From Sedimentitalea sp039941015 (GTDB lineage Bacteria; Pseudomonadota; Alphaproteobacteria; Rhodobacterales; Rhodobacteraceae): a stretch of 64,000 bases of DNA. Position numbers and translations under genes: made by a program. Location: the NCBI RefSeq assembly GCF_039941015.1, contig NZ_JBDVFI010000011.1; one strand, 5' to 3'. The notes below the pieces were generated by a model that was given only the letters and a program-made list of their open reading frames with translations, had not been told where the DNA came from and ran no database searches. Below, one piece after another: positions 52,107-61,608 of this stretch (position 1 is its first letter; each line of letters begins with the position of its first letter).

Positions 52107-52148
52107 GCCGTCGGTGAGTGCCTGCGCAATTGCCGACGGCGTAGGCAC
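52107..52148. terminator. Overlapping inverted repeats between convergent flagellar operons
   Basis: GCCGTCGG (52107-52114) pairs with CCGACGGC (52133-52140), and GTGCCT (52118-52123) pairs with AGGCAC (52143-52148). The two dyads interlock, so they are either alternative hairpins ending the two converging transcripts or a pseudoknot. No T-run follows either. Confidence 0.4.
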
Positions 52149-52191
52149 AAATGCCAAAGCGCCCGTTCGCGCCGCAGGGTTCGCCCCGGTA

Positions 52192-52602
52192 TCAACCGTC
52201 GCTGTGGTTTTGCAACAGACGCTCAAATTGCTTCTTGCGCTGCGCTATTGCTCGGTCAGTTATAAACCGGTCACTCATAGCTTGAACGGCGTTACGACGG
52301 CCAAACGCCAGCCGAATGCGCTCCATGACAACAGACTTTTTCGCAAGCACCTGTGACAGTTCGATGTTGAGTTGCTTGCGGCTGCGCACCAGCCACGCCT
52401 GCCACAGCAGGTCGGCGCCGATGGTCTGCATAGGCATGTCCGTGGCAAGCGCTTTGCGCTCGGAATCGGCCTGCTCATTCAGGCGCGCGAGGGCGCCGCG
52501 AAGCCGGGTTTCTTCTTGTAAGAGCGGCTGAACCTTTCGAAACTCAGCGAGATAGACGGCCTCAGTGACCTGTGACATCTGTGCGAGTTTGTCATGCTTC
52601 AT
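52192..52602 (-). CDS. Small helical flagellar-operon protein, FliJ-like
   Basis: A 136-residue protein predicted to be almost entirely helical and charged (VQPLLQEETRLRGALARLNEQ, LSQVLAKKSVVMERIRLAFGRR), as expected for FliJ-type export chaperones and stalk proteins. It follows flhB with an ATGA overlap (52599-52602). Sequence conservation is too low for a firm assignment. Confidence 0.55.
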   Translation of the reverse strand: MKHDKLAQMSQVTEAVYLAEFRKVQPLLQEETRLRGALARLNEQADSERKALATDMPMQTIGADLLWQAWLVRSRKQLNIELSQVLAKKSVVMERIRLAFGRRNAVQAMSDRFITDRAIAQRKKQFERLLQNHSDG

Positions 52603-53690
52603 CTTACTCCTCCTCGCGCGCGGAGACGCATTTTTTCGGCGAACTGAATCGCGGCTGCAACGGCCATATAGTGGTCCTCGAGGATCTCCTGCCCCAGATC
52701 AACAGTGGCGTGCAGTGCGCGCGCTGTCGGAGGGTCCGAATGGATCGGCACACTTGAGGCCTGCGCCGTTTCACGAATTCGGGCGGCAACTTCATCCACG
52801 CCCTTCGCAACACAGACCGGCGCAGCCCCGGGTTTTCGGTTCCATTTGAGCGCAACGGCAAAGTGGGTCGGATTGACGATGACGACATCTGCAGTCGGCA
52901 CATCGGACATCATCCGGTTCATGGCGATTTCCTGTCCACGCTGCCGGCGTTGCTGTTTCATGTGCGGATCACCTTCAGCCTCCTTGGCTTCGTCGGTGAG
53001 CTCTTTGCGGGACATCATGTTTTTTCGCAGGTGTTCCTTATGCTGCCAGACCGCATCGACTCCACCGATGACAATGGCAATCAGAAGAACCAGAAACAGA
53101 AATTCGATGCACAGATGCAAAAGCTGCGACACCGCGATCATCGCACTCGTACCGGTGATCGCAACGATATCTGTAAGTCTCCAGTCGAGGAACAGGCTGA
53201 GACACACCGAATAGAGAACCAGCTTGCAGAAACTCTTGGCAAATTCGAACAGGCCAGATCGGCCAAATTTGTTCTTTGCGTTCGAGACGAGCGAGATGCG
53301 CGACAGCTTTGGTTTGATTCGGTCAGGAGCCACGACAAAAGCCTTCTGGGCGAGAACGGACAACACGACCAAAACTGCAGGGACCAAAAACCAGGGCATC
53401 AGCGATCTGGTGAGGGCCATGAGCAATCCGCCGACCGGGGCGCTGGCCGGACCGTCCAACATCAGCGAACCAAGACGATCCGGTTGATCCAGCAAGACCA
53501 TCAATGCAGTGCCAAGCGACTGCAAAGACCCCGCTCCGACCGCCATCGCCGCAAGCAACAAACCTGCGTATGATGCGGCGACCATCAGGTCATTGGATTT
53601 CGCAACTTCGCCCTTTTCTCGTGCTTTTTGAAGCTTTTGCGGTGTTGCTTCGTGTGACTTTTCCGACTCGTCCTGTTGTTCACCGCTCAT
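52599..53690 (-). CDS. flhB: Flagellar export apparatus switch protein FlhB
   Basis: A 363-residue inner-membrane protein with an N-terminal ATPQKLQKAREKGEVAKS motif, four membrane segments and the cytoplasmic autocleavage site NPTH in VIVNPTHFAVALKW; cleavage switches export from rod/hook to filament. The ATG at 53690 is chosen because it begins the conserved N-terminus; the frame is open to 53948 but that part lies over fliR. Start overlaps fliR stop as ATGA. Confidence 0.95.
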   Translation of the reverse strand: MSGEQQDESEKSHEATPQKLQKAREKGEVAKSNDLMVAASYAGLLLAAMAVGAGSLQSLGTALMVLLDQPDRLGSLMLDGPASAPVGGLLMALTRSLMPWFLVPAVLVVLSVLAQKAFVVAPDRIKPKLSRISLVSNAKNKFGRSGLFEFAKSFCKLVLYSVCLSLFLDWRLTDIVAITGTSAMIAVSQLLHLCIEFLFLVLLIAIVIGGVDAVWQHKEHLRKNMMSRKELTDEAKEAEGDPHMKQQRRQRGQEIAMNRMMSDVPTADVVIVNPTHFAVALKWNRKPGAAPVCVAKGVDEVAARIRETAQASSVPIHSDPPTARALHATVDLGQEILEDHYMAVAAAIQFAEKMRLRARGGVR

Positions 53691-54460
53691 CTCGAAACAT
53701 CCAGCGGGTTCGCCAAAAAAGCCGTCAATGCATCGGTCCAGACAGACAACATGTACGGGGCGCACAGAAACAGCATAAAGATACCGCCAAGCGTGATGAC
53801 GGGCGCGCCAACAAAGGCAACCATCAACTGAGGCATCGCCCGATTGATGACCCCGAGCGTCAGATTGTAGAGTACAGACGTAATGACAAATGGCGCGGCC
53901 AGCATGAACGCGAGAGAAAACGCATGCGCGATACGCCCCACGCCCCATACCGACAGGTCCCGTCCTGCGGGAAAGTTGCCGCTGGGAAAAATCTGATAAG
54001 AATAGATCATCAACTCCGCCGCCCGCACGTGCAGTCCGGCCATCACTGCCAACGCCAGCCCCCCGACGACCAAAACATATCCCATGGCCGGGATCGGTTC
54101 GACGGCAGCGCCGCCAAGGATCTGCGACAGCGAAGTGGACTGCGCGGCGATCGAACCCGCGGTTTGCAAGGCCAGTACAAACAACCGGATGCCCAAACCA
54201 AGCGCCAGCCCCACAACCACTTCGGTCAACGCAAGCCGGGTCAAGACCAGCGGATCAGGTGGTGCGGATTGCAGGGGCAACGCGGGTATGACGACCAGGG
54301 CAAAGGCAATTGCGATCCCCAGTTTGACCCGCATGGGCACAGCCCTTTCGCCAAAGGCGGGCATCACCGAAACCATGGCGGACATTCGCAGGAACACGAC
54401 GATCCCATGCCAGAGTGTTTCTGAGAGCAAAGGGAGAAGTTCGTTCAGCGTCGCGATCAC
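53687..54460 (-). CDS. fliR: Flagellar export apparatus protein FliR
   Basis: A 257-residue membrane protein of the export gate with six hydrophobic segments and the conserved FERAVP-like stretch FGERAVPMRVKLGIAIAFAL and LGLGIRLFVLALQTAGSIAAQS. It overlaps flhA upstream and flhB downstream, both as ATGA. Confidence 0.94.
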   Translation of the reverse strand: MIATLNELLPLLSETLWHGIVVFLRMSAMVSVMPAFGERAVPMRVKLGIAIAFALVVIPALPLQSAPPDPLVLTRLALTEVVVGLALGLGIRLFVLALQTAGSIAAQSTSLSQILGGAAVEPIPAMGYVLVVGGLALAVMAGLHVRAAELMIYSYQIFPSGNFPAGRDLSVWGVGRIAHAFSLAFMLAAPFVITSVLYNLTLGVINRAMPQLMVAFVGAPVITLGGIFMLFLCAPYMLSVWTDALTAFLANPLDVSR

Positions 54461-56538
54461 GCGGCTACCATCCCGACCAAAGCGGGGCGCGCCTCTAACC
54501 CGATTTCCTCAAATGAAAGGACTGGGTTCGCGATCCCCCGCGCGCGCATGATCGTCCGAAGAAAGCGGCGCCGTCGGGTAGATGTCACAACGGCTGGAAA
54601 CAGACCTTGATGCGATGTCTGGCTCAAACGCTCGGAAACACCATCGGCCAGCCTGTTAAAGATATCCGGCGGCAATGCGATATCGAACCCTCCTTGTTTG
54701 GTCTCGACCTGATATGTGAGGAACGTGTCTTCCCATTCCGGTGCAAGCTGAACGAGTGGGATGCTGCCATCGTCACGTTTTAGTTCCGAAACCAACTGAA
54801 AACCCATGCGCTGACGCACGTGCTCGCAGATTGCTTCGGGTTGGGTCGTGCTCAGGCGCGCCTCGGCTATTGCCTCAAGGATCAGGGGCATGTTGCGGAT
54901 CGACACCCGTTCCTCCAGCAGCAGCCGCAGAACCGCATGCAACGTATCAATCGGCACTTTGTCGGGCACAATTTCATCCAACAGCTTGCGGTTGGCCTCG
55001 GCGCGCTCCGGATCAGACAGCCGCGTCATTTCAGTCAGCAAGCGCCGCAATGATTTGAGTGTCAGAAGCCGCGCGAAATTTTGCTTGATCACCTCCAGCA
55101 GATGTGTCGCCAGAATTTCCGGCGGGCTGACGATGGTTGCCCCGACCAAGGCTGCGGATTCCTGATCTTTCGGCGCAATCCACCGAGCCGGCGCGCCATA
55201 GACCGGTTCGGTGACATCCGTGCCATTCGGCAAGGATTGCTGATCTTCCGGCATCAGCGCGAGAACGAGGTCCGGGTGCAGAGAGCCGCGCGCCTGTTCG
55301 ACCCCCTGAACGCGGATCACATAGGTCCCGACCGGCAGCTCCGGTTGATCGGTCAGTCTGATATCGGGCAGGATCAGCCCGAACACCGTCGCCACATGCG
55401 TCCGCATATTGGCGATCCTCGTGTCCAGTCCAGTTCCCGGATCCAATACCATACTGACAAGATCGGGGGCAAATTCCAGATGCACATCGTCAAGGTCAAG
55501 GACATCTCCAAGTGCCTTTTGGACTGGCTCGTGACTTTCAAGAGGCTGATCATCTGCGTCGGCCGATTTCGCGCGCCGTTTCATGGCATAGGCGGCGAAG
55601 CCAAGAATGCTGCCTCCGGCCATGAACGGGAGAAAGGGCAGCCCGGGGACAAGCGCGAACAGGACCATCAGTACTGCAACAGTCGCCAGCGCCGCGGGGT
55701 GTTTCCCAAGCTGGTCAAACATCGCCAGATCGGTCGACCCGCGATTGCCGCCACGCGCCAGCAAGAGTGCAGAGGCAATGGAAATGATGACAGCAGGAAT
55801 TTGGGAAACCAACCCGTCACCAACTGTAAGGATGGCGTAAGTCTCAAACGCGGACCCAATCGGCATCTGGTGAACGACAACGCCCATCACCAACCCCATC
55901 ACCAGATTGAGTAGCGTTATCAGCAGCCCGGCAACGGCGTCGCCCTTTACGAATTTCGAGGCCCCATCAAGCGAACCAAAAAATGTGGTTTCCTGCTGCT
56001 CCCGTTCTCGACGTTCGCGCGCCTCGGTGTGATTGATCGCGCCTGCAGACATATCGCTGTCGATTGCCAGCTGCTTGCCCGGCATTCCATCAAGCGCAAA
56101 TCGGGCACCAACCTCTGCCATTCGTGCAGCGCCCTTGGTAATAACCATGAAATTGACGATCAACAGGACGCCAAAAACGACCAGCCCAAGAAACACGCTG
56201 CCCCCCATGACAAACTGGGCAAAGCCTTCGATCACATCGCCGGCGGCATTCGGGCCGGTATGCCCCTGCCCGATGATCAGTTTGGTGGAGGATACATTCA
56301 GCGAAAGACGCAGCATCAGCGACGCCAGCAGAATCGTCGGAAAGGCCGAAAAATCCAGTGGTCGTTCGATGAACAAGGTCACTGTGAATATCAGGATGGC
56401 GAGGCCAAACGAAGCGGCCAGTCCGACATCCAGCACCCAGGCCGGCATGGGCAGGATCATCATCACGATGACGGCCATCAACGCGAGCGCCAGAAGGACC
56501 GTCGGACTGAAAATGTCGGTAGCAGAGAGCTTTGGCAT
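54457..56538 (-). CDS. flhA: Flagellar export apparatus protein FlhA
   Basis: A 693-residue membrane protein, the main export channel component. Eight membrane segments fill the N-terminal half, with the conserved loop GAARMAEVGARFALDGMPGKQLAID and the FHIPEP-family features; the C-terminal half is the cytoplasmic ring that docks cargo. It is the first gene of the flhA-fliR-flhB-FliJ-like run. Not to be confused with the formaldehyde dehydrogenase also called flhA in Paracoccus. Confidence 0.97.
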   Translation of the reverse strand: MPKLSATDIFSPTVLLALALMAVIVMMILPMPAWVLDVGLAASFGLAILIFTVTLFIERPLDFSAFPTILLASLMLRLSLNVSSTKLIIGQGHTGPNAAGDVIEGFAQFVMGGSVFLGLVVFGVLLIVNFMVITKGAARMAEVGARFALDGMPGKQLAIDSDMSAGAINHTEARERREREQQETTFFGSLDGASKFVKGDAVAGLLITLLNLVMGLVMGVVVHQMPIGSAFETYAILTVGDGLVSQIPAVIISIASALLLARGGNRGSTDLAMFDQLGKHPAALATVAVLMVLFALVPGLPFLPFMAGGSILGFAAYAMKRRAKSADADDQPLESHEPVQKALGDVLDLDDVHLEFAPDLVSMVLDPGTGLDTRIANMRTHVATVFGLILPDIRLTDQPELPVGTYVIRVQGVEQARGSLHPDLVLALMPEDQQSLPNGTDVTEPVYGAPARWIAPKDQESAALVGATIVSPPEILATHLLEVIKQNFARLLTLKSLRRLLTEMTRLSDPERAEANRKLLDEIVPDKVPIDTLHAVLRLLLEERVSIRNMPLILEAIAEARLSTTQPEAICEHVRQRMGFQLVSELKRDDGSIPLVQLAPEWEDTFLTYQVETKQGGFDIALPPDIFNRLADGVSERLSQTSHQGLFPAVVTSTRRRRFLRTIMRARGIANPVLSFEEIGLEARPALVGMVAA

Positions 56539-56548
56539 TTCGGGTACT

Positions 56549-57316
56549 CTAGTTGATCAACACAAACGTTCGTCCGGTCGAACCAGAAGAGCGCAAAATT
56601 GGCACCAGAGACCCAAGACTCACGGTGCCACCCGAAATCAATGGAACCTGCGCACCGCTTGCAAAGACAGTCGATGTTCTTCTTTCGGAAGGTTGCTCGG
56701 CAACAATCGGGAGCTGTTGCAGCCTGGCAGTGGCCGCGCGGATCATGTCAAACCGCGCGGCATAGGTTCGCGCACGAGGTTGCGTTCGTGAGTGATAGGC
56801 TCCCGCCGCTTCGGACCAACTCCCGAATTCATGAAAGAGATCGAGCAGAAACTTGGCAGCATAGTCCGCGTTCAATACCGGATCAAACATGTCATCAATA
56901 GATCGGAATGCGGCACCATGCCATTTGTAGTTGATCTGAAAACATCCAACATCAAAGCTGCGCGCGCCTCGTTTGAAATGCCGGAAAACATAGGCACGGG
57001 CTTCGTCTTCAGAAACGAACCACTTACCAGCTCCCTCCATGTTGACGGTCCAAGGCCAGGGTTCCAATCGGCCCTCGGTCGTTCGGCCGGTCTCGGCCCG
57101 AGAGATTGCCTGCAATACGTCATATGGCACATTCTGAGATTTAGCCGCGATGCGTGCGGCACGGTCACACAACAGGGCGGTTTCAGCCGAGGACCCGGTG
57201 CCGGCAGATGGCAAGGCAGCCAAAGCCGATGCGAAGCTCGCAGCAACAAGATGCCTACCAGCCATCTGTTTGAGTTGGCCCACGGCGCGCAGAAATATGA
57301 TCAAGAATCTAGGCAT
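56549..57316 (-). CDS. Lytic transglycosylase, probably flagellar (SltF-like)
   Basis: A protein of up to 255 residues. After a hydrophobic N-terminus (HLVAASFASALAALPSAG) comes an SLT fold: the catalytic glutamate is in LQAISRAETGRTTEG, followed by DVGCFQINYKWHGAAF and EAAGAYHSRT. It would cut peptidoglycan to let the rod through. Rhodobacter sphaeroides uses a dedicated flagellar transglycosylase (SltF), and position here supports the same role. ATG 57265 is an alternative start. It is 10 bases upstream of flhA. The 121 bases before it hold no gene. Confidence 0.8.
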   Translation of the reverse strand: MPRFLIIFLRAVGQLKQMAGRHLVAASFASALAALPSAGTGSSAETALLCDRAARIAAKSQNVPYDVLQAISRAETGRTTEGRLEPWPWTVNMEGAGKWFVSEDEARAYVFRHFKRGARSFDVGCFQINYKWHGAAFRSIDDMFDPVLNADYAAKFLLDLFHEFGSWSEAAGAYHSRTQPRARTYAARFDMIRAATARLQQLPIVAEQPSERRTSTVFASGAQVPLISGGTVSLGSLVPILRSSGSTGRTFVLIN

Positions 57317-57437
57317 TCTGCCCCTTTCCAGCGTGGTTTCATCACGGTTTTGACGCTAGGCGCCGCTTATTGAGATTCCGTTATCACGCCTTCTGCATTG
57401 AGGAATTCTGATCAGACAGCTGAACCCCAATTTGGCG

Positions 57438-59666
57438 TCACTCAACAGGGCTTGGCGCCTGCAACGTGCCCAGCATTTCGTCGATGCCCGAGCGTGCATT
57501 CATGCTGTCGTATAACAGCGTTCTGGCAGCAGCGAGCGGCGGGATCGCTTCATCTGTTTCGACTTGCACGGCGAGCTGAGATGACAGTTCGGCAAGGCGA
57601 CTATATTGAGGATCTTCGATAGGCGGTAAACTCTCCCATGCATCGCCAAGCCAGAGATTACGCGCCGCAGTTTCCGGTCGCGCCGCGTCAAGCAAAACTT
57701 GACCGGCTGTACCAAAGTCGCCATTTGCCCGCATTGCCCGCGCCCTGATCTCCGACGCTTCGGGGCTTTTGAGGTTCAACACTTCGATCATCGCACGGTG
57801 CGGTAATCCATTGGCCAATGCGATTTCCGCGCGTAGCAATTGTTCTTTCTTGGACAGCGTGCCTGATCTTGCCGGTTTCAGCATCGCATAAGCCTGCTCC
57901 GCGAACCCAAGACTAAGCAAACGTTCCGCCATCTTTGTCTCAAGTTGAGACGAAAGCGCAATTCCATCGCTCTTCGCCCGCGGGAGAACGAATGTTAGGA
58001 AGGTAACATCGTCAGCGTTTTCGGTAAGGGAGTTCAACGCGCTATTCGTTGCCCTATCACTCGCGATCTCTGAATCAAGCTCCATGAGCTCACCCAAAAC
58101 CCGAAAGGCTTCGTCAAACCGGCCGACCATCGCAAGTGACGTCGCGTGTATCCGCCGCAGTTCCGCTTCCAATTCGCCCAAGCGATGCTCCGTAGCATAG
58201 GCAGCGGCGAGCTCTGGTAAATCTGGTCGCAATGGCCGACGCTCGGCCTCCAGCGTGTCAATCAACTTAATCAATGCTTCTGGAGAGAGTTCGGAATCAG
58301 AAACGACGACCTTTTCCATCTTCTCAACTGCAGCTTCGGATTGACCCGTTGCGATTTCTATTTCTGCGGCGGCAAGATCGTGCGGCGGCCCGCTTGAATC
58401 AGTACTACGGTCGACGGCACGCAGCACATCACTGGCCAGTTCGCGGCGCCCTAGGCTGTTGAATTGCCGACTAAGTCTCGGACCAAGTTGCTGTCTCAAA
58501 TGGCGGGGTAAGTGAGAAAAACCCTGCAACACCGCATCGGAATTGATCTTTACGCTGTCATCGGTTTGCGCGAGCGCAGACCATAATGCCGAGCCTGGGG
58601 AACAACCGGATTGTCCAGAGAGCAGCTCCCCTTGTGCCACCGGTCTATCATCCAAAACGTCGGCAAGAGCGAGCAGGACGTCAGTTTGTTCGTCCGTTTC
58701 CGACAACAGCGCGAGTACGGCACGGGCTTCGTCACCGAATCCAAAGTGCAAGTAAGTCTTTGCAAGATCCGTCACCGCTGCACTATTTAGTCGGTCAAAT
58801 TCCTCAAACAAACGAACACGATGCTGACTAACTTGATCCGAAAACGGCCGATCATTTCCCCAATCGGAAATTGCTGTGAACTCCGCAGGCAAACATTCGG
58901 GTTCATTGGTAAACTGATCAAATACAGTGACAACGCTGGCCATGTCTCTGTCAATTACCGTTGTTGTTGCAATATTGATCTGTGGTGTAAGCGAGGGCGC
59001 GGTTTCAGTCTTCTCTGAAACGGAATCCGGGAGTTGAGGGAGCAAATCCGCGACGGGGGTGAGTAGGCCCTGAGACGTTGCGCGTTGAATTTGCGCAAGC
59101 AGACGCTGTTCCGAAAAACTGGACCTAACAAGTGTTCCGCCCGCGCCGGCAGATGGTGGATTGGCGACCGGTGGAGCCAGAGACTCGGGCCGTCGTAGAT
59201 CACCCACGTGTGTCAAGCGCGCTCTAGCAGTGCCCTCGCCAAGATTGAACCTGTATGACGCGATGCCAATTGGCGGCAATCTCGGGCTGAGCAAAGCCTC
59301 ATCAGGCTTGGGATCGCGAATATCGATGACAAGGTAATTCCCGGGTTGCGCGAAACTCTCGACCTCACAGTTACAGTTCAAACTCAACTCCAACGGAGCG
59401 CCATTTTCACGTTGCTTGAGCGCAAGAAGCCGCTTTCGCGGTATTTTTTGAAAGACGGCTGCGATGTCGAGCCGAATATCGGGTTGGTCAATATCGACGC
59501 GCGCCAATCGGTTGCTGCGGGTGATTGACCAGCCCACACCGTCTTTCAGCTTCATCACGAGCCGGGTGAATGTTTCGTGTTCCCCCGAACGGACGACTAC
59601 TGTCTGCGCCTGCAAGCCGCTAGCAGCTACGATGAGAAGAATACAGAACAGAAGAAACCGGTTCAT
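57438..59666 (-). CDS. Large secreted repeat-containing protein linked to motA
   Basis: A 742-residue protein with a signal peptide (FLLFCILLIVAASGLQAQ). Residues 22-155 form a beta-rich region (VVVRSGEHETFTRLVMKL); from about 250 onward the sequence is a long helical array with TPR-like spacing (LAKTYLHFGFGDEARAVLALL, RLLSLGFAEQAYAMLKPA). It starts with an ATGA overlap on the motA stop, so it is made together with the stator. I do not recognise the family. By position it could be a periplasmic motor factor in the way MotC is in Sinorhizobium, but there is no clear sequence match. Confidence 0.7.
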   Translation of the reverse strand: MNRFLLFCILLIVAASGLQAQTVVVRSGEHETFTRLVMKLKDGVGWSITRSNRLARVDIDQPDIRLDIAAVFQKIPRKRLLALKQRENGAPLELSLNCNCEVESFAQPGNYLVIDIRDPKPDEALLSPRLPPIGIASYRFNLGEGTARARLTHVGDLRRPESLAPPVANPPSAGAGGTLVRSSFSEQRLLAQIQRATSQGLLTPVADLLPQLPDSVSEKTETAPSLTPQINIATTTVIDRDMASVVTVFDQFTNEPECLPAEFTAISDWGNDRPFSDQVSQHRVRLFEEFDRLNSAAVTDLAKTYLHFGFGDEARAVLALLSETDEQTDVLLALADVLDDRPVAQGELLSGQSGCSPGSALWSALAQTDDSVKINSDAVLQGFSHLPRHLRQQLGPRLSRQFNSLGRRELASDVLRAVDRSTDSSGPPHDLAAAEIEIATGQSEAAVEKMEKVVVSDSELSPEALIKLIDTLEAERRPLRPDLPELAAAYATEHRLGELEAELRRIHATSLAMVGRFDEAFRVLGELMELDSEIASDRATNSALNSLTENADDVTFLTFVLPRAKSDGIALSSQLETKMAERLLSLGFAEQAYAMLKPARSGTLSKKEQLLRAEIALANGLPHRAMIEVLNLKSPEASEIRARAMRANGDFGTAGQVLLDAARPETAARNLWLGDAWESLPPIEDPQYSRLAELSSQLAVQVETDEAIPPLAAARTLLYDSMNARSGIDEMLGTLQAPSPVE

Positions 59667-60532
59667 GCTGCATCCTGCTTCACAGCCTTGAGCGCCTGTT
59701 CCAGATCGCTAAAATCAGGTCGACAATGAGCCGGCGTATTCTGGCGTCCGACTTCGATACAGATCGTCGCGGCATGGTTGTGCAAGTTTGCAATCAACAC
59801 TTCACGGATCAATAAATAGAAATGGTTGTCCTCCTCGACCACCGTCTTGACGCGGGCAGCAAATGGACCGACCAGCCCATATGCCAGAAACACCCCGAGA
59901 AACGTGCCGACCAGAGCGCCGCCGATCAATTTCCCCAAGACTTCGGGAGGCTGGTCGATCGACCCCATCGTCTTGATCACACCCAAGACGGCGGCAACAA
60001 TTCCCAACGCGGGCAAACCGTCGGCCACGGTCTGCAACGCATGGCTGGAATGCAGAGCGTGATGCAGATTGACCTCCATACGCTTGTCCAGAACCTCTTC
60101 GACCTGATGTGGATCATCATAGTTCATGGAAGCAGAGCGCATGGTGTCACAGATCAGGTTGACTGCTTCCTTATCTGCCTGAATTTTCGGATACTTCGAG
60201 AAAACTGATGAACTGTCAGGGTCCTCGATGTGTTGCTCTACATCCATGGGATTTTGGCGAGCAATCCTAATCAGCTCAAACAGCAAACACAGCAAATCAC
60301 TGTAGTCCTGAGGCCGCCATTTCGGCCCCTTAAAGACTTTGCCGACATCTTTGGCCGTGTGTTTAACCGCAGCCATATCGTTGCTGATCAGGAACGCCCC
60401 GATCGCTGCACCTCCGATCATGATCATCTCGAACGGAAGCGTCTTTAGGATGATCGCCATCTTGCCACCGGCCAGAAGATAGCCCCCGAACACCATCCCA
60501 AAGATCGTGACAATGCCAATTATGCCAATCAT
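59663..60532 (-). CDS. motA: Flagellar motor stator protein MotA
   Basis: A 289-residue stator channel subunit with four membrane segments. The motor segment ALHSSHALQTVADGLPALGIVAAVLGVIKTMG and the following GGALVGTFLGVFLAYGLVGPFA contain the conserved proline-glycine and channel residues. It overlaps the large repeat protein downstream; motB is not adjacent and not in the window. Confidence 0.96.
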   Translation of the reverse strand: MIGIIGIVTIFGMVFGGYLLAGGKMAIILKTLPFEMIMIGGAAIGAFLISNDMAAVKHTAKDVGKVFKGPKWRPQDYSDLLCLLFELIRIARQNPMDVEQHIEDPDSSSVFSKYPKIQADKEAVNLICDTMRSASMNYDDPHQVEEVLDKRMEVNLHHALHSSHALQTVADGLPALGIVAAVLGVIKTMGSIDQPPEVLGKLIGGALVGTFLGVFLAYGLVGPFAARVKTVVEEDNHFYLLIREVLIANLHNHAATICIEVGRQNTPAHCRPDFSDLEQALKAVKQDAA

Positions 60533-60604
60533 TTAGCGACTCCGTGTTGCATGGGCTTAGGACAGTTTGGCCTGTCGGCCTTAACAAACGTTGACCAAGC
60601 TGAA

Positions 60605-61201
60605 TTATTCCTTGGGAACCGAAGCGTTACGACCAGCAAGAACGACGCTGATGGAATAGGCTGCCATCGGGCTGAGGCCGGCCATCACGCTGGCAGCTGC
60701 ATCTGGCCGCATACGAGCAAGGAAACCTGCGGCAAACTCAGGAGCCATTGCCTCAAAAAGCGCAGCCGCTTGTTTTGGCTTCATCTTTTCATAGACGTTG
60801 GTGAGGCGGACCAGATCCTCCTCGGTTGCCCCATCCGCAAGTGCAAGTGTGGCAGAGAGGCGTTCTTCTGCGCCGATCAATGCCTCGAGTCGTCGACCAA
60901 TTGCCTCTTCCGCGATTTCAAGGGCTTTCATGCGATCCTGGATCTGCGCCTCCCGTGTATCCAGTGCGTGTTCGCGGTGCTGGAATGCCTCAATCAGGGT
61001 TTGCATTTCTGCAGATGACGGTGCCGCGTGCGCCACCTCTGTCGTCACGACAACGTCTGTATCGTCCACAAGAGGGGCTTCTCGCGCGAAGGCCGGACCG
61101 GCCTGCAATCCCAAGCGCACCAAAGCCGACCCGATTAGAAGGACTGAGATGATCGCCAGTGCACCGAAGCGCACACGGGGCGACCCGCTTTTCGCAGTCA
61201 T
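60605..61201 (-). CDS. motE: MotE-like flagellar protein (MgtE N-domain-like)
   Basis: A 198-residue protein with one N-terminal membrane helix (FGALAIISVLLIGSALVRLGL), a coiled coil (EHALDTREAQIQDRMKALEIAEEAIGRRL) and an MgtE-N-like helical domain (YEKMKPKQAAALFEAMAPEFAAGFLARMRPDAAASVMAGL). This layout matches rhizobial MotE, a periplasmic chaperone for MotC. It overlaps the next upstream gene as ATGA and lies 72 bases before motA. Confidence 0.8.
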   Translation of the reverse strand: MTAKSGSPRVRFGALAIISVLLIGSALVRLGLQAGPAFAREAPLVDDTDVVVTTEVAHAAPSSAEMQTLIEAFQHREHALDTREAQIQDRMKALEIAEEAIGRRLEALIGAEERLSATLALADGATEEDLVRLTNVYEKMKPKQAAALFEAMAPEFAAGFLARMRPDAAASVMAGLSPMAAYSISVVLAGRNASVPKE

Positions 61202-61599
61202 TGCTGAGCTCCCTGCTGAGCGCGCTCGTGCCGCACAAATATTGGCCCGGCAGGAGCCACGGGCTTAGTGGGTTCAACCCGTTCTGTTGTTGCGGGCGTC
61301 TCAGGAGGTGTTGCATCCGGCAGGTCATGCAGTGATGCCATCAACAGCTCCAAACGCGCAGCAACCGATTCAGCCCGTCCTGTCAAATCGTCCAGCGCCG
61401 CGTTGGAACCGTCAGAGGCGGCCCGCGCGCTGGAGAGAGTCTTGCTAAGGTCATCAACTTGCGCGGATAGCACCGCGACTGCACCGCCCACACCCTTTTC
61501 AAGGTCATTGAACCTGTTCAACCTGCGCGCCAGGACAAAACAGTACAGTCCAGCGCCCAACGCACCCGCGACGAGAAAAATATCTGCAACCAGTTCCAA
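61198..61599 (-). CDS. Small membrane-anchored coiled-coil protein of the fliL-motA region
   Basis: A 133-residue protein: one N-terminal membrane helix (DIFLVAGALGAGLYCFVLARRL), then a coiled-coil stretch (VAVLSAQVDDLSKTLSSARAA) and a proline-rich tail. Proteins of this form are regularly found between fliL and motE in alphaproteobacteria; I believe it corresponds to the DUF6468 group but cannot confirm that. Function unknown. It lies nine bases after fliL and overlaps motE. Confidence 0.6.
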   Translation of the reverse strand: MELVADIFLVAGALGAGLYCFVLARRLNRFNDLEKGVGGAVAVLSAQVDDLSKTLSSARAASDGSNAALDDLTGRAESVAARLELLMASLHDLPDATPPETPATTERVEPTKPVAPAGPIFVRHERAQQGAQQ

Positions 61600-61608
61600 C
61601 TTTGCCTC

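Noticed and set aside
53691..53948. N-terminal extension of the flhB frame
   Set aside because: It overlaps fliR, is rich in Cys and Arg and has no FlhB similarity; the conserved N-terminus begins at the ATG at 53690.
53504..54424. Forward frame of 306 codons opposite fliR and flhB
   Set aside because: It is low-complexity and rich in Arg, Gln and His, as expected from an antisense frame of membrane-protein genes.
60560..60604. CtrA box upstream of motA (TTAACAAACGTTGA)
   Set aside because: The half-sites are six rather than seven bases apart and one is mismatched, so the match is too weak.
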